From: Chloroflexi bacterium HGW-Chloroflexi-10
GTDB lineage: Bacteria > Chloroflexota > Anaerolineae > Anaerolineales > Anaerolineaceae
DNA: 64,000 nucleotides
Assembly: GCA_002840755.1 (NCBI GenBank)
Contig: PHBZ01000002.1
Location: 248,001-312,000 of the forward strand
Reading direction: 5' to 3'
Below are positions 55,184 through 63,153 of the stretch, in pieces (the stretch's first letter is position 1; the number at the start of each line of letters is the position of its first letter). The position numbers and the translations under genes are program-made. The notes under the pieces are model-generated. The model had not been told where the DNA came from, searched no databases, and saw only the letters and a list, made by a program, of their open reading frames with translations.

Positions 55184-55840
55184 TTATAGTAAACCGTTTT
55201 CTTTTGCTATTAAGACTGCATGCATCCTATCTCGTGCATCTAATTTATTAAAGATGCTGGTTAAGTGATTTTTTACAGTTCCTTCCGCAATAACCAACTG
55301 TAGAGCAATTTCTTTATTACTTAATCCAATTGACACCATTTTTAATATCTCCAATTCTCGCCTGGATAGATTTTCCAGCAATTCATTGAATGGTTTTTTA
55401 GATATCCTGGGCATCCTGGTAAATTCCGCCATAACTTTTGCAGTAATAGTTGGAAGAAGGTAATATTCTCCCCGGCTGGCTGAACGAATTGCTTCAAAAA
55501 GTTTTTCCGGTGATACATCTTTCAATAAATACCCAACAGCACCGGCATGCAATGCATCAAAAACCAATTCATCCTCATCAAATGTTGTGAGCACAATTAC
55601 TTTCGTTTGAGGATATTGTTGTGATATTCTTTGAGTCGCGTCAACACCAGCTAGAATTGGCATTCTTAAATCCATAAGCACAATTTCTGGATGACTCTTT
55701 GCAACTTCCAATAACGCTTCTTCACCATTTCCAGCTTGACCAACGACCTGAAAATCTTCTTGAACAGATAATAAAGTGAATAGTCCTTCTCGAAATAATT
55801 CTTGATCATCTACGATGAGAATTTTAATCATTTTTATCAT
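55184..55840 (-). CDS. NarL/FixJ-family response regulator
   Basis: Regulator of 218 residues from the ATG at 55840. Receiver: ILIVDDQELF, phospho-acceptor Asp57 (IVLMDLRMP), Thr in IVLTTF, Lys in YLLKDVS. LuxR-type helix-turn-helix at about 150-212 (LSRRELEILKMVSIGLSNKEIA, VIAEGTVKNHLTSIFNKL). The start lies inside the end of the kinase gene, overlapping by 17 bases, so it is the cognate partner. Longer in-frame starts up to 55888 are less likely. Confidence 0.94.
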   Translation of the reverse strand: MIKMIKILIVDDQELFREGLFTLLSVQEDFQVVGQAGNGEEALLEVAKSHPEIVLMDLRMPILAGVDATQRISQQYPQTKVIVLTTFDEDELVFDALHAGAVGYLLKDVSPEKLFEAIRSASRGEYYLLPTITAKVMAEFTRMPRISKKPFNELLENLSRRELEILKMVSIGLSNKEIALQLVIAEGTVKNHLTSIFNKLDARDRMHAVLIAKENGLL

Positions 55841-57029
55841 AAGGCAACTCAATTCCAATCTTAAATCCAGTATTTTTGGAAGTCTCAATTAAGAAACTAC
55901 CATTTAGCATCTCTATACGTTCTTTTACACCTCGGAGGCCATAACCACCATGAAATTCATTAGTTCCAACACCATCATCTGCAATCATCACTTTAATTTT
56001 TTCTTGGTCCGAATAATCTATTGTTAAATAAAAATTTTTTGCTTTTGAATATTTACATGCATTATTAACTGTTTCCTGTAGAATTCGAAAGATTGCATCC
56101 CGTAAAACAGTGGTCAACGGCCTGTTTTCACCAACCACAACATAATTTGTTTTTATATCAATCCATTGGCAAGGTCTGATAGCCCTTTGAATAACCAATT
56201 CAAAATCTTCATTCTGAACTTCATCTACACGTAAAGCAGCAACTGATTTTCTTACATCGATTAGTGCCAATTGAGATTGTGAACGCGCTTTTTCAATCGA
56301 TTCCCCGGCTTTTTGGGGCTCCCGTTCTAAAACCGCCTGTGCAGCTTGCAATTGCATATGGATCGTTGTTAAATAATGTCCCAATCCGTCGTGAATTTCA
56401 CGTGCAAGGCGATTTCGTTCCTGGATAATTGCCAAATGCTCAATTTCATCTGCATAAATTCTAAGCCGCTGATTGGCATCTTCTAATTCTCCAACGAGAC
56501 GTTCAACTTCTCTACGAGATTTTTCCTCATCTAATGCCATTTGTGTAAATACCATTATGTAGATTAACCCAGCAAAAACTGTCGGTAAAGTGGTCCATAT
56601 TTCAGACCAGTTACCTGTGTTCAATCTTTGGACAACTGCATACCCAAAGACAATCATCCCATTTACAAAATAGAGCCAATACCCGGGTGCCATTACTACA
56701 GCATGGCCAGCCAAAGGCAATAATAGTAAAGCTGAAAAACCGGCTCCTTTACCAAGAAAAACTATTAAAGAACCCAGGGGAATTTGAATGAGAAAGTAAA
56801 GAATAGTCCATTCAAAAGATTTTTGTTTAAGGCAAAAAGAATACCCATAAATACCAAAGGAAATGTACCCCACACCAAGTAACACCATCGCAATCAAACG
56901 CAAATAATCTGTTTCTTTTAATTCACTAAACATAGCAAAGTAAGAAGCCAGAACCATGACTGCAAATGCAAGGTCACTGCTCCCACCGGCAATTGAATTT
57001 AATGGTTTTTGAAATTTATGAGTGGTCAT
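55824..57029 (-). CDS. Membrane sensor histidine kinase (DesK/NarL type)
   Basis: Kinase of about 401 residues. About six membrane helices (about 15-165) form the sensor with little extracytoplasmic loop, then a coiled coil (about 175-200), the HisKA_3 helix with His213 (LAREIHDGLGHYL), and an ATPase domain (QETVNNACKYS, DDGVGT, GGYGLRGVKERIEML). Such DesK-like kinases often sense membrane state. The frame opens with TTG at 57065, but that codon belongs to a promoter -35 box; the ATG at 57029 lies about where transcription would begin, so the mRNA may be leaderless. Confidence 0.92.
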   Translation of the reverse strand: MTTHKFQKPLNSIAGGSSDLAFAVMVLASYFAMFSELKETDYLRLIAMVLLGVGYISFGIYGYSFCLKQKSFEWTILYFLIQIPLGSLIVFLGKGAGFSALLLLPLAGHAVVMAPGYWLYFVNGMIVFGYAVVQRLNTGNWSEIWTTLPTVFAGLIYIMVFTQMALDEEKSRREVERLVGELEDANQRLRIYADEIEHLAIIQERNRLAREIHDGLGHYLTTIHMQLQAAQAVLEREPQKAGESIEKARSQSQLALIDVRKSVAALRVDEVQNEDFELVIQRAIRPCQWIDIKTNYVVVGENRPLTTVLRDAIFRILQETVNNACKYSKAKNFYLTIDYSDQEKIKVMIADDGVGTNEFHGGYGLRGVKERIEMLNGSFLIETSKNTGFKIGIELPYDKND

Positions 57030-57036
57030 TATCGGT

Positions 57037-57065
57037 ATTTTAGTGTATATCAAAAAAAAGGTCAA
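57037..57065 (-). promoter_or_regulatory. Strong sigma-70-type promoter for the DesK-like kinase, possibly leaderless
   Basis: On the minus strand, TTGACC (57065-57060) and TAAAAT (57042-57037) are spaced by exactly 17 bases. The predicted start, about 7 bases beyond, falls at about 57030, next to the ATG at 57029. No ribosome site lies ahead of the gene, which fits a leaderless message. Confidence 0.6.
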
Positions 57066-57096
57066 TTCTATAGTTGGCTACACGAAATTTATGCCG

Positions 57097-57135
57097 AGAA
57101 AAAAGACAGAGTGCTTATTTCATCTACTCTGTCTT
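57097..57135 (-). terminator. Rho-independent terminator of the hybrid ABC operon
   Basis: AAGACAGAGT (57103-57112) pairs perfectly with ACTCTGTCTT (57126-57135) around a 13-base loop. Read on the minus strand the stem is followed at once by a run of six T. It lies 6 bases after the phnE-type stop and closes the operon. Confidence 0.88.
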
Positions 57136-57141
57136 AATTGA

Positions 57142-58953
57142 TTAAACGATTTTTTCTCTTATTTTTGAACTGAGATAATCCATCGATGCTACAACAATTG
57201 CAATTGCCAACATTTGCACGGACGCTGCCCGATAATTCAGTAAATTAATGTTTTGCTGTAGCAAAAATCCAATACCACCTCCGCCTGCAAAACCAATGAT
57301 CGTTGACATGCGTACATTAATATCCCAGCGATACATTGTAAAAGAAATGTAAGGTGGGATAATTTGCGGGATCACTGCATAAACTATTGTTTGCAATCTG
57401 TTAGCCCCTGTTGCCGAAACAGCTTCAATTGGACCAGCAATAATGGATTCCACTTGTTCAGAATATAATTTTGCAAGTGCTGCTATTGTATGGAGTGCCA
57501 ATGCAAGAGAGCCTGCAAATGGTCCAATGCCGACCCAGACTACAAATACAATTGCCATCACCAATGCTTCGATCGATCGTAAAACATTAAATATAGTTCG
57601 GGTAAGAAAATATACTACCATCCCAATTGGTACGGCAGCCTTTGGTTTATAATAAACACCAGCAAACCCGCCTATTAATGCACCAACAATTGCTGGGATT
57701 ATTATCAACACTTGAGGATCATTTATCTCGTAAACCCAATTAATTCCAGCCATAATCACAAGGGCCCATATTGCCCCAGCCATGGTTATGAATATAACCC
57801 CTAATATTTTTAAAACTGACAAATTATATTTTTTTAATACCCAATTCCCAAGTTTTCCACCCATGCTAGAAAGAACACCAGCAACAATCAAAGCGGTTAC
57901 TCCAGTAAATGCCATACCAATAATATCGCCAATATCAGCAATAAATTTTCCCAAAAAGCCAAAGCTTCCCAAGGCAATTACTAAACGATCTCCTATCAAA
58001 ATCATCAGTTTACTGAGCATAAATACCGTAAGAATACCTAGTAATGAGGAAACAAACAACCCTAAATACTGAATAGTTTTCTCGGAATTTGAAGGTAACT
58101 CATCTTCTTCTTGGGGAACTGATTTTTTAAATATGAAATACGCCAGACATGCCCCTACAATTACAACAATAAACACTACGATTGTATTTACTGCCAGAAA
58201 ATCGCTAAGGCTTTTTAATAAACCAGCGGCTTTTCCTCCGAAAAATAATCCAATTGGAATGGCGATTAAGTTAAATGCTATTACAAGAATCGGGCTGGTA
58301 ACATCACTCATTATATTTCTTGCTGCAAAAAAGCTTAAAGGTACAGCCAATAGAGTTGCCAGGGTAGTTGCTAATAAAGCCAAAAATACAGTCTCAATGA
58401 TTTTATCCCAGGTATCCAGGGCAGATCTTGTCAAATTCGGTGGTCCGACATTTTTCCTTGAGATGGTTTGGATTTTTTGTTCCGCAGTTTCTGGACGTTT
58501 CGGTAATTTTACTTCCAACGAAAAAAAACCTTCTGCATCCGTTTGCATACTGCCCAACCCTAAAACAACACCGCTTGGTGGCAGAAAATTGATTGGACCG
58601 CTTATATTTGGTTCAAAATTGTAACCTTCAATTCGAACCGTCTCACCTGGTTCAGCACAATTCTTGTCAAGTAATAAATATGTGCCAGATTTATCAATTT
58701 CAGGGGGCTGAAATCCACCCTCAGGACATGGCATAAAAAAAGGTACTTCTATAGAAATCTCTTCTTTATCATATTCAATAATTTCAGGTTTTGCTAAAGC
58801 CCGTAAAATTCGGAATAATTGTGTTTGTCTACGTTCTGATTTTGTTTCATCCAGATTCACTTTGGTAACTTTAAATCCATAAGCATACACGATCAAGGCT
58901 GCAAAAATCGCTAAGCCAAGTCCAAGCGATCGGAGTAATTTTGAATTTTTCAT
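57142..58953 (-). CDS. phnE: PhnE-type ABC permease with N-terminal extracytoplasmic domain and large insertion
   Basis: Permease of 603 residues, about twice the usual PhnE. One membrane helix (about 9-27) leads to an outside domain (about 28-180) with an immunoglobulin/IPT-like stretch (CAEPGETVRIEGYNFEP). The PhnE core starts at about 183 (ETVFLALLATTLATLLAVPLSFFAARN-like) and resumes at about 447 (YFLTRTIFNVLRSIEALVMAIVF), with VSATGANRLQTIVYAVIPQI as the ATPase-contact loop. Between them, about 214-445, is an inserted block with some six extra helices. No frameshift is seen. It follows phnC by 9 bases. Confidence 0.88.
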   Translation of the reverse strand: MKNSKLLRSLGLGLAIFAALIVYAYGFKVTKVNLDETKSERRQTQLFRILRALAKPEIIEYDKEEISIEVPFFMPCPEGGFQPPEIDKSGTYLLLDKNCAEPGETVRIEGYNFEPNISGPINFLPPSGVVLGLGSMQTDAEGFFSLEVKLPKRPETAEQKIQTISRKNVGPPNLTRSALDTWDKIIETVFLALLATTLATLLAVPLSFFAARNIMSDVTSPILVIAFNLIAIPIGLFFGGKAAGLLKSLSDFLAVNTIVVFIVVIVGACLAYFIFKKSVPQEEDELPSNSEKTIQYLGLFVSSLLGILTVFMLSKLMILIGDRLVIALGSFGFLGKFIADIGDIIGMAFTGVTALIVAGVLSSMGGKLGNWVLKKYNLSVLKILGVIFITMAGAIWALVIMAGINWVYEINDPQVLIIIPAIVGALIGGFAGVYYKPKAAVPIGMVVYFLTRTIFNVLRSIEALVMAIVFVVWVGIGPFAGSLALALHTIAALAKLYSEQVESIIAGPIEAVSATGANRLQTIVYAVIPQIIPPYISFTMYRWDINVRMSTIIGFAGGGGIGFLLQQNINLLNYRAASVQMLAIAIVVASMDYLSSKIREKIV

Positions 58954-58962
58954 AGCGCCCTC

Positions 58963-59715
58963 TTATCCAACCCGTTCTGCTTCTTTACCATATATATCTT
59001 TAAATTTTTGGTCATCAATTTCTTTTGGCGACCCTTCAAACATCAAATTACCATGATTCAATGCAACAACCCGGTCAGCATAACGGTGAACCAGATCCAA
59101 AAAGTGAAGGCTACAAATAACAGTAACTCCATCTTCTTTGTTGATTTTCTCTAAATATTGCATAATAGAGTGCGCAAGGACGGGATCTAAACTAGCCACA
59201 GGCTCATCTGCCAGAATCATTCGTGGCTCCTGCATCATCGCTCGTGCAATTCCTACACGTTGTTGTTGTCCCCCACTCAATTCATCTGCACGGTTGCTGG
59301 CTTTATCTGCAATCCCAACTCGATCCAATTGTCGCATAGCTCTATCAATATCTTCCTTCGGAAAACGGTTTATTAAACTAAAAATTGGATTAACATACCC
59401 TAATCTACCGCTAAGCACATTGGTCAAAACGCTAGATCGATTAACCAGATTAAAATGCTGAAAAACCATACCAATTTTTCGGCGTATTATTCTCAATTCA
59501 TTATCTGATGCTGCGGTTATATCCTCTCCATCCCATATTATTTTTCCGCTAGTTGGTTCTACCAATCGATTTATACATCTTAAGAGTGTAGATTTGCCTG
59601 AACCACTTAAACCAATAACTGCTAAGAACTGACCATTAGGAACAGAAAAGCTTACATCTTTTAAGGCTTGAACATCGCCATCATAAGTTTTAACAAGTTG
59701 CTTTACTTCAAGCAT
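58963..59715 (-). CDS. phnC: PhnC-type ABC transporter ATPase
   Basis: ATPase of about 250 residues that powers import of phosphonate-type solutes. Walker A GLSGSGKST at about 35-43, Q-loop VFQHFN, signature LSGGQQQRVGIARA and Walker B MILADEPVASLDP are intact, and sequence style (DLVHRYADRVVALNHG) fits PhnC. The ATG at 59715 has GAGAG ahead; an in-frame GTG at 59736 is less likely. It is the only ATPase of the operon in the window, so it may serve PhnE alone or also the sugar permeases. Confidence 0.92.
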   Translation of the reverse strand: MLEVKQLVKTYDGDVQALKDVSFSVPNGQFLAVIGLSGSGKSTLLRCINRLVEPTSGKIIWDGEDITAASDNELRIIRRKIGMVFQHFNLVNRSSVLTNVLSGRLGYVNPIFSLINRFPKEDIDRAMRQLDRVGIADKASNRADELSGGQQQRVGIARAMMQEPRMILADEPVASLDPVLAHSIMQYLEKINKEDGVTVICSLHFLDLVHRYADRVVALNHGNLMFEGSPKEIDDQKFKDIYGKEAERVG

Positions 59716-59761
59716 GATACTCTCTTTTTTCCACACTTGTATTATATGTTTATATAAAGTA

Positions 59762-59793
59762 GGTCCCGGAAGAAACTTACTCCTTCCGGGACC
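59762..59793 (-). terminator. Strong hairpin between the fused binding protein and phnC
   Basis: GGTCCCGGAAG pairs perfectly with CTTCCGGGACC (11 pairs, 10-base loop) in the 96-base gap. The following tract on the minus strand (TACTTTATATAA) is a poor terminator tail. It may partly terminate or protect the upstream mRNA, raising binding-protein levels above the transporter. Confidence 0.6.
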
Positions 59794-59811
59794 GTTTGAA
59801 TTAATTAACTT

Positions 59812-62193
59812 CTACCGGAAATTTTCCAATGATGTTCCGTTTGCTTCAGCAACTAATCGGATTACATCGTAATCAGCATCGACTGCGACATCAAGACCAG
59901 TCCAGTTATAGAAATCGGGGTGGCCAATTGATTCCATCCATGAATCTGTCTTTGCAAACTCAAGCAATGCTTGTTCAATCTTTTCACGTACATCAGCAGG
60001 AAAATCAGGTCCAAATGACAGTGTGTCATTGGGAATAGCTGGTGTAAGCGCCAAAATCTTAACTTTCTGAATTACATCCGGAGCTTCTGTTCGAATATTA
60101 GCACGAGCATCCAATACTTGCCATCCACCACACATAATGGTGTCATCAACGACTGCACATTCAGATACCAGATCATCCGGAATATCGGGGTAGTCGCCGA
60201 TAGCCCAAGGTGTTTCACCTTCTGGTGCGGCTGGAGGCGAGAAGAATGAAGTTGAAAAATCGACATCTCCATTATAAACCGCTGCAACAGATTGGTTATG
60301 ACCACCTGTTTCAACTGTTTCACCAGGAACGATGCCCATTTCTGTCATCCAAGCACTTGGCACTTGGAAACCGGAAGTAGAGCCGGCGTCCGGGTAACCC
60401 CATGTTTTGCCATTCAAATCCTCAATGGAAGTGATGTCGCTATCTCGGGCTACCAAAATTTGTGCCCAGTAAACACTATAACCACGACGAACAGCTTTGA
60501 ATGCAACATCTACACCACATAATTGGTTGGCCAACACGTATGGTGTCGCTGGAATGAAACCCATTGTGTTATCAGGAGATGCGCACATTTCTTCTACTGT
60601 AGCGGCATAAGATGTTGGAACTGAAACTTCAAATTCCAAACCAGTTGCTTCTTTCAAAGCAGCAGCCATCATTTCGCCGCCAGTTGTAATAACATTAGCA
60701 TCAACCGAAGGAACAAACAAAACTTTAATCGGGTTTTCAACGGTACCAATTGTCACAACCGGAGTAGGTTCCGGGGTTGGGGTAGGCGGCAATGGAGTAG
60801 GAGCGGATGTTTGTGACATTTGTTCAGCCAACATATCATTAGCTACGCTATCTAGATCGGCAATTGTAGTCGCCACATCAGCACCATCAACAATGGCCGC
60901 CATGGCAGCGTTTACTTCATTGCGGACAAAATCGTATCCCGGTACAGGTGGTTCAAAATGCGCATACTGCAGCATTTCAAAAGCAGTTTTGTAGGGAGGT
61001 AATGTATCAAAGAAATCTGCAAGGCCTTCAGCTACACTGGCACGTACCGGAAAATACTGGGAAGCAATTGCCCATTTTGTTTGTACATCTGTTGAGGTAT
61101 AGTATTTCAAGAATAACCAAGCAGCTAATTGACGTTCGTTTGTCGTCTTGGGAATACTTACAGAAGCACCATAAACATTCATTACAGGTTCTTCACCAAT
61201 GTAAGGTATAGGTCCAACGCTCCAGTCAAAGGCAGCACCTTCATCTACGGCCTGACCATAAAATGGTAAACCTGAAGATGAGCCAACCGAGAAAAGCAAG
61301 GAACCATTACCGAAATCAGTTTGGTCGCCATACCGTTCGGTTACCTGTACTGCACAACCCTCATCAAACATTTCCTGTATGAAGGATAGGGCATTTTGGG
61401 AAGCTTCACTGCTGTAGGAATACTGGTTATTGGCATAATCATAGATATCGCCTCCAAAAGCAAATGTCCAGGAAGCCCATCGGGATGCGTCAATACTCAG
61501 TTCATAACCCTTCGCTCCTTCAACAGTTGCTTTGCTAAATGGTTGTTCAACTGCTTTACAGGCCATTTCCTTGAATTGGTCCGGCGTTTGAGGTGGAGCA
61601 TCATAACCCAATTCTTTTAACCAATCCATGTTGTAATACAGAACTTCCATGGAGCGGTTTGGTGGGTAACCTAAGCGCTGATTTCCAAAAATCGGAAACA
61701 CGTCTTGAGCAAAGAAACCTTCAAAAAAGTCGCTTTGGTCTGCTTCTGACACGCCCCATTTTGGATTGTCCATTAATTCGTTCATATCAAACAACGCGTC
61801 AGATAATTGATAAGTTGCAGCCTGATTTTGATAGGCTACTACAATATCTGGTGCACCTGGGTCGTTTAGAACAGCCAACATTTTATTAAAAATATCGGCA
61901 TAAGCGCCCTGATATTCAGCTGTGACCGTAATCCCCCACTCATTAGTCTGATTAAATTCATCAACTATTTCCAAGAGCGCGGTTTCTCGATCTTGGGTGT
62001 GGTTGTGCCAGAAAACGATCTCCTGGCCGGCAGGGTCGACATTATCCCATGAAAAAGCAGGGACTTCAGTAGCTTCTGTTACTGAAGATGGTGCTTCTTC
62101 GGTTGGTTGTGGTGTTTCAGCAGGTTTACAGGCCGCTAACAATAAAGACAGGGCCAATAAAACAGCCATTACACCATACAGACGTTTTCTCAT
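59812..62193 (-). CDS. Dual solute-binding lipoprotein: sugar-type module fused to PhnD-type phosphonate module
   Basis: Secreted lipoprotein of 793 residues; the ATG at 62193 has a perfect AGGAGG site. Signal and lipobox LLAAC put the lipid on Cys22. Residues about 45-455 are an extracellular sugar-binding module (family 1: EIVFWHNHTQDRETAL, PDIVVAYQNQ, YYNMDWLKELGYDAPPQTPDQF). A Pro/Thr linker (about 461-481) joins it to a PhnD-type module (about 488-793: KVLFVPSVDANV, DLNGKTWGYPDAGSTSGFQVPS, GHNQSVAAVYNGDVDFS). The two modules normally belong to different ABC systems; permeases of both kinds flank the gene. The reading frame is unbroken. Confidence 0.92.
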   Translation of the reverse strand: MRKRLYGVMAVLLALSLLLAACKPAETPQPTEEAPSSVTEATEVPAFSWDNVDPAGQEIVFWHNHTQDRETALLEIVDEFNQTNEWGITVTAEYQGAYADIFNKMLAVLNDPGAPDIVVAYQNQAATYQLSDALFDMNELMDNPKWGVSEADQSDFFEGFFAQDVFPIFGNQRLGYPPNRSMEVLYYNMDWLKELGYDAPPQTPDQFKEMACKAVEQPFSKATVEGAKGYELSIDASRWASWTFAFGGDIYDYANNQYSYSSEASQNALSFIQEMFDEGCAVQVTERYGDQTDFGNGSLLFSVGSSSGLPFYGQAVDEGAAFDWSVGPIPYIGEEPVMNVYGASVSIPKTTNERQLAAWLFLKYYTSTDVQTKWAIASQYFPVRASVAEGLADFFDTLPPYKTAFEMLQYAHFEPPVPGYDFVRNEVNAAMAAIVDGADVATTIADLDSVANDMLAEQMSQTSAPTPLPPTPTPEPTPVVTIGTVENPIKVLFVPSVDANVITTGGEMMAAALKEATGLEFEVSVPTSYAATVEEMCASPDNTMGFIPATPYVLANQLCGVDVAFKAVRRGYSVYWAQILVARDSDITSIEDLNGKTWGYPDAGSTSGFQVPSAWMTEMGIVPGETVETGGHNQSVAAVYNGDVDFSTSFFSPPAAPEGETPWAIGDYPDIPDDLVSECAVVDDTIMCGGWQVLDARANIRTEAPDVIQKVKILALTPAIPNDTLSFGPDFPADVREKIEQALLEFAKTDSWMESIGHPDFYNWTGLDVAVDADYDVIRLVAEANGTSLENFR

Positions 62194-62229
62194 CTTTTCC
62201 TCCTGAAAAAAAAATAAGGTTTGTATAAC

Positions 62230-62243
62230 GGAGCTAGCTCCGG
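62230..62243. promoter_or_regulatory. 14-base palindrome between malG-type permease and binding-protein gene
   Basis: CGGAGCTAGCTCCG is a perfect palindrome in the 66-base gap, GC-rich against an AT-rich background. As RNA it gives a short CGGAG/CTCCG hairpin; as DNA it could bind a dimeric regulator. A run of nine T lies just before the ribosome site of the binding protein. Confidence 0.4.
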
Positions 62244-62259
62244 TACCCACAAATAAATA

Positions 62260-63153
62260 TTAACCTTTCAACCCAGTTGTTGCAATACCCGTTGTGAATT
62301 GTTTTTGAGTAAAAAAATAAACAACTAGAATTGGAAGCAAAGTAATTACTGCGCCTGCCATTAACAAATTCGTCTGAGGACCAGCTTCAGTAACAAATGT
62401 CCATAAACCAACCATCAAAGGTCGCCATGTATCTCGCGTTGTCACCAGTAAAGGCCAGGCAAACGCATTCCATGCGCCAGTGAAACCAAACAATAAAACA
62501 GTCATGATCGGCGCTTTACTGATGGGCAGTACAATACGCAGCAAAAACAGAAAGTGATTGCAGCCATCAATTCTGGCTGCATCCCACAATTCATGCGGAA
62601 TTTGAGAAAAGAATTGGCGTAATAAAAAGATAGAAAATGCACTTGCCATAAATGGGATGGTCAATCCTTGCAAAGAATTCATCCAGGACCCGCCCGGTAA
62701 GGGAAATATTGCACCGCGGACCATTAATAGATTGGGCAATAAAGTAATCGATTCGGGAATCATCAGTGTGCTTAATAAAATTGCGAAGATTATCTCTCTT
62801 CCCCAAAATTTGATCTTTGCAAAAGCATACCCTGCCAGGGTTGACGTAATTAATATCCCAACCAGAGTAGTGCCTGTGATAATAACACTATTCAGGAAAT
62901 ATTTAGCAAAATCAGCTTCATTCCATGCATCTAAATAATTAATAAACTGGGGTATTGCTGGAAACCATTTACGATTAATTGTCTCACCTAAAGTCATCAA
63001 TGAGGTAGAGATCATCCAGTAAAACGGCATCAATGCTAATACAGCACCCAACACGAGGATAGCATATAAAATAAATTTTGAAAAAAATCTATTGGCAAAG
63101 CTAGAAGATTTTTTTATATGGAGTTGATAAGCAGTATTTGTAGAGCTAGCCAT
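62260..63153 (-). CDS. Carbohydrate ABC permease, MalG type
   Basis: Inner permease subunit of 297 residues with six membrane helices. The ATPase-contact (EAA) loop is WDAARIDGCNHFLFLLRIVLPIS at about 190-212; the N-terminal PFYWMISTSL and the C-terminal FTTGIATTGLKG are typical of the MalG/LacG group. It overlaps the MalF-type gene by 8 bases and lies 66 bases before the fused binding protein. The transported sugar is not known. Confidence 0.93.
   Translation of the reverse strand: MASSTNTAYQLHIKKSSSFANRFFSKFILYAILVLGAVLALMPFYWMISTSLMTLGETINRKWFPAIPQFINYLDAWNEADFAKYFLNSVIITGTTLVGILITSTLAGYAFAKIKFWGREIIFAILLSTLMIPESITLLPNLLMVRGAIFPLPGGSWMNSLQGLTIPFMASAFSIFLLRQFFSQIPHELWDAARIDGCNHFLFLLRIVLPISKAPIMTVLLFGFTGAWNAFAWPLLVTTRDTWRPLMVGLWTFVTEAGPQTNLLMAGAVITLLPILVVYFFTQKQFTTGIATTGLKG

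Noticed and set aside
58133..58624. Plus-strand frame of 163 codons antisense to the phnE-type gene
   Set aside because: It is a mirror of hydrophobic codons on the other strand (Lys/Asn/Ile-rich), with no ribosome site and no motif.
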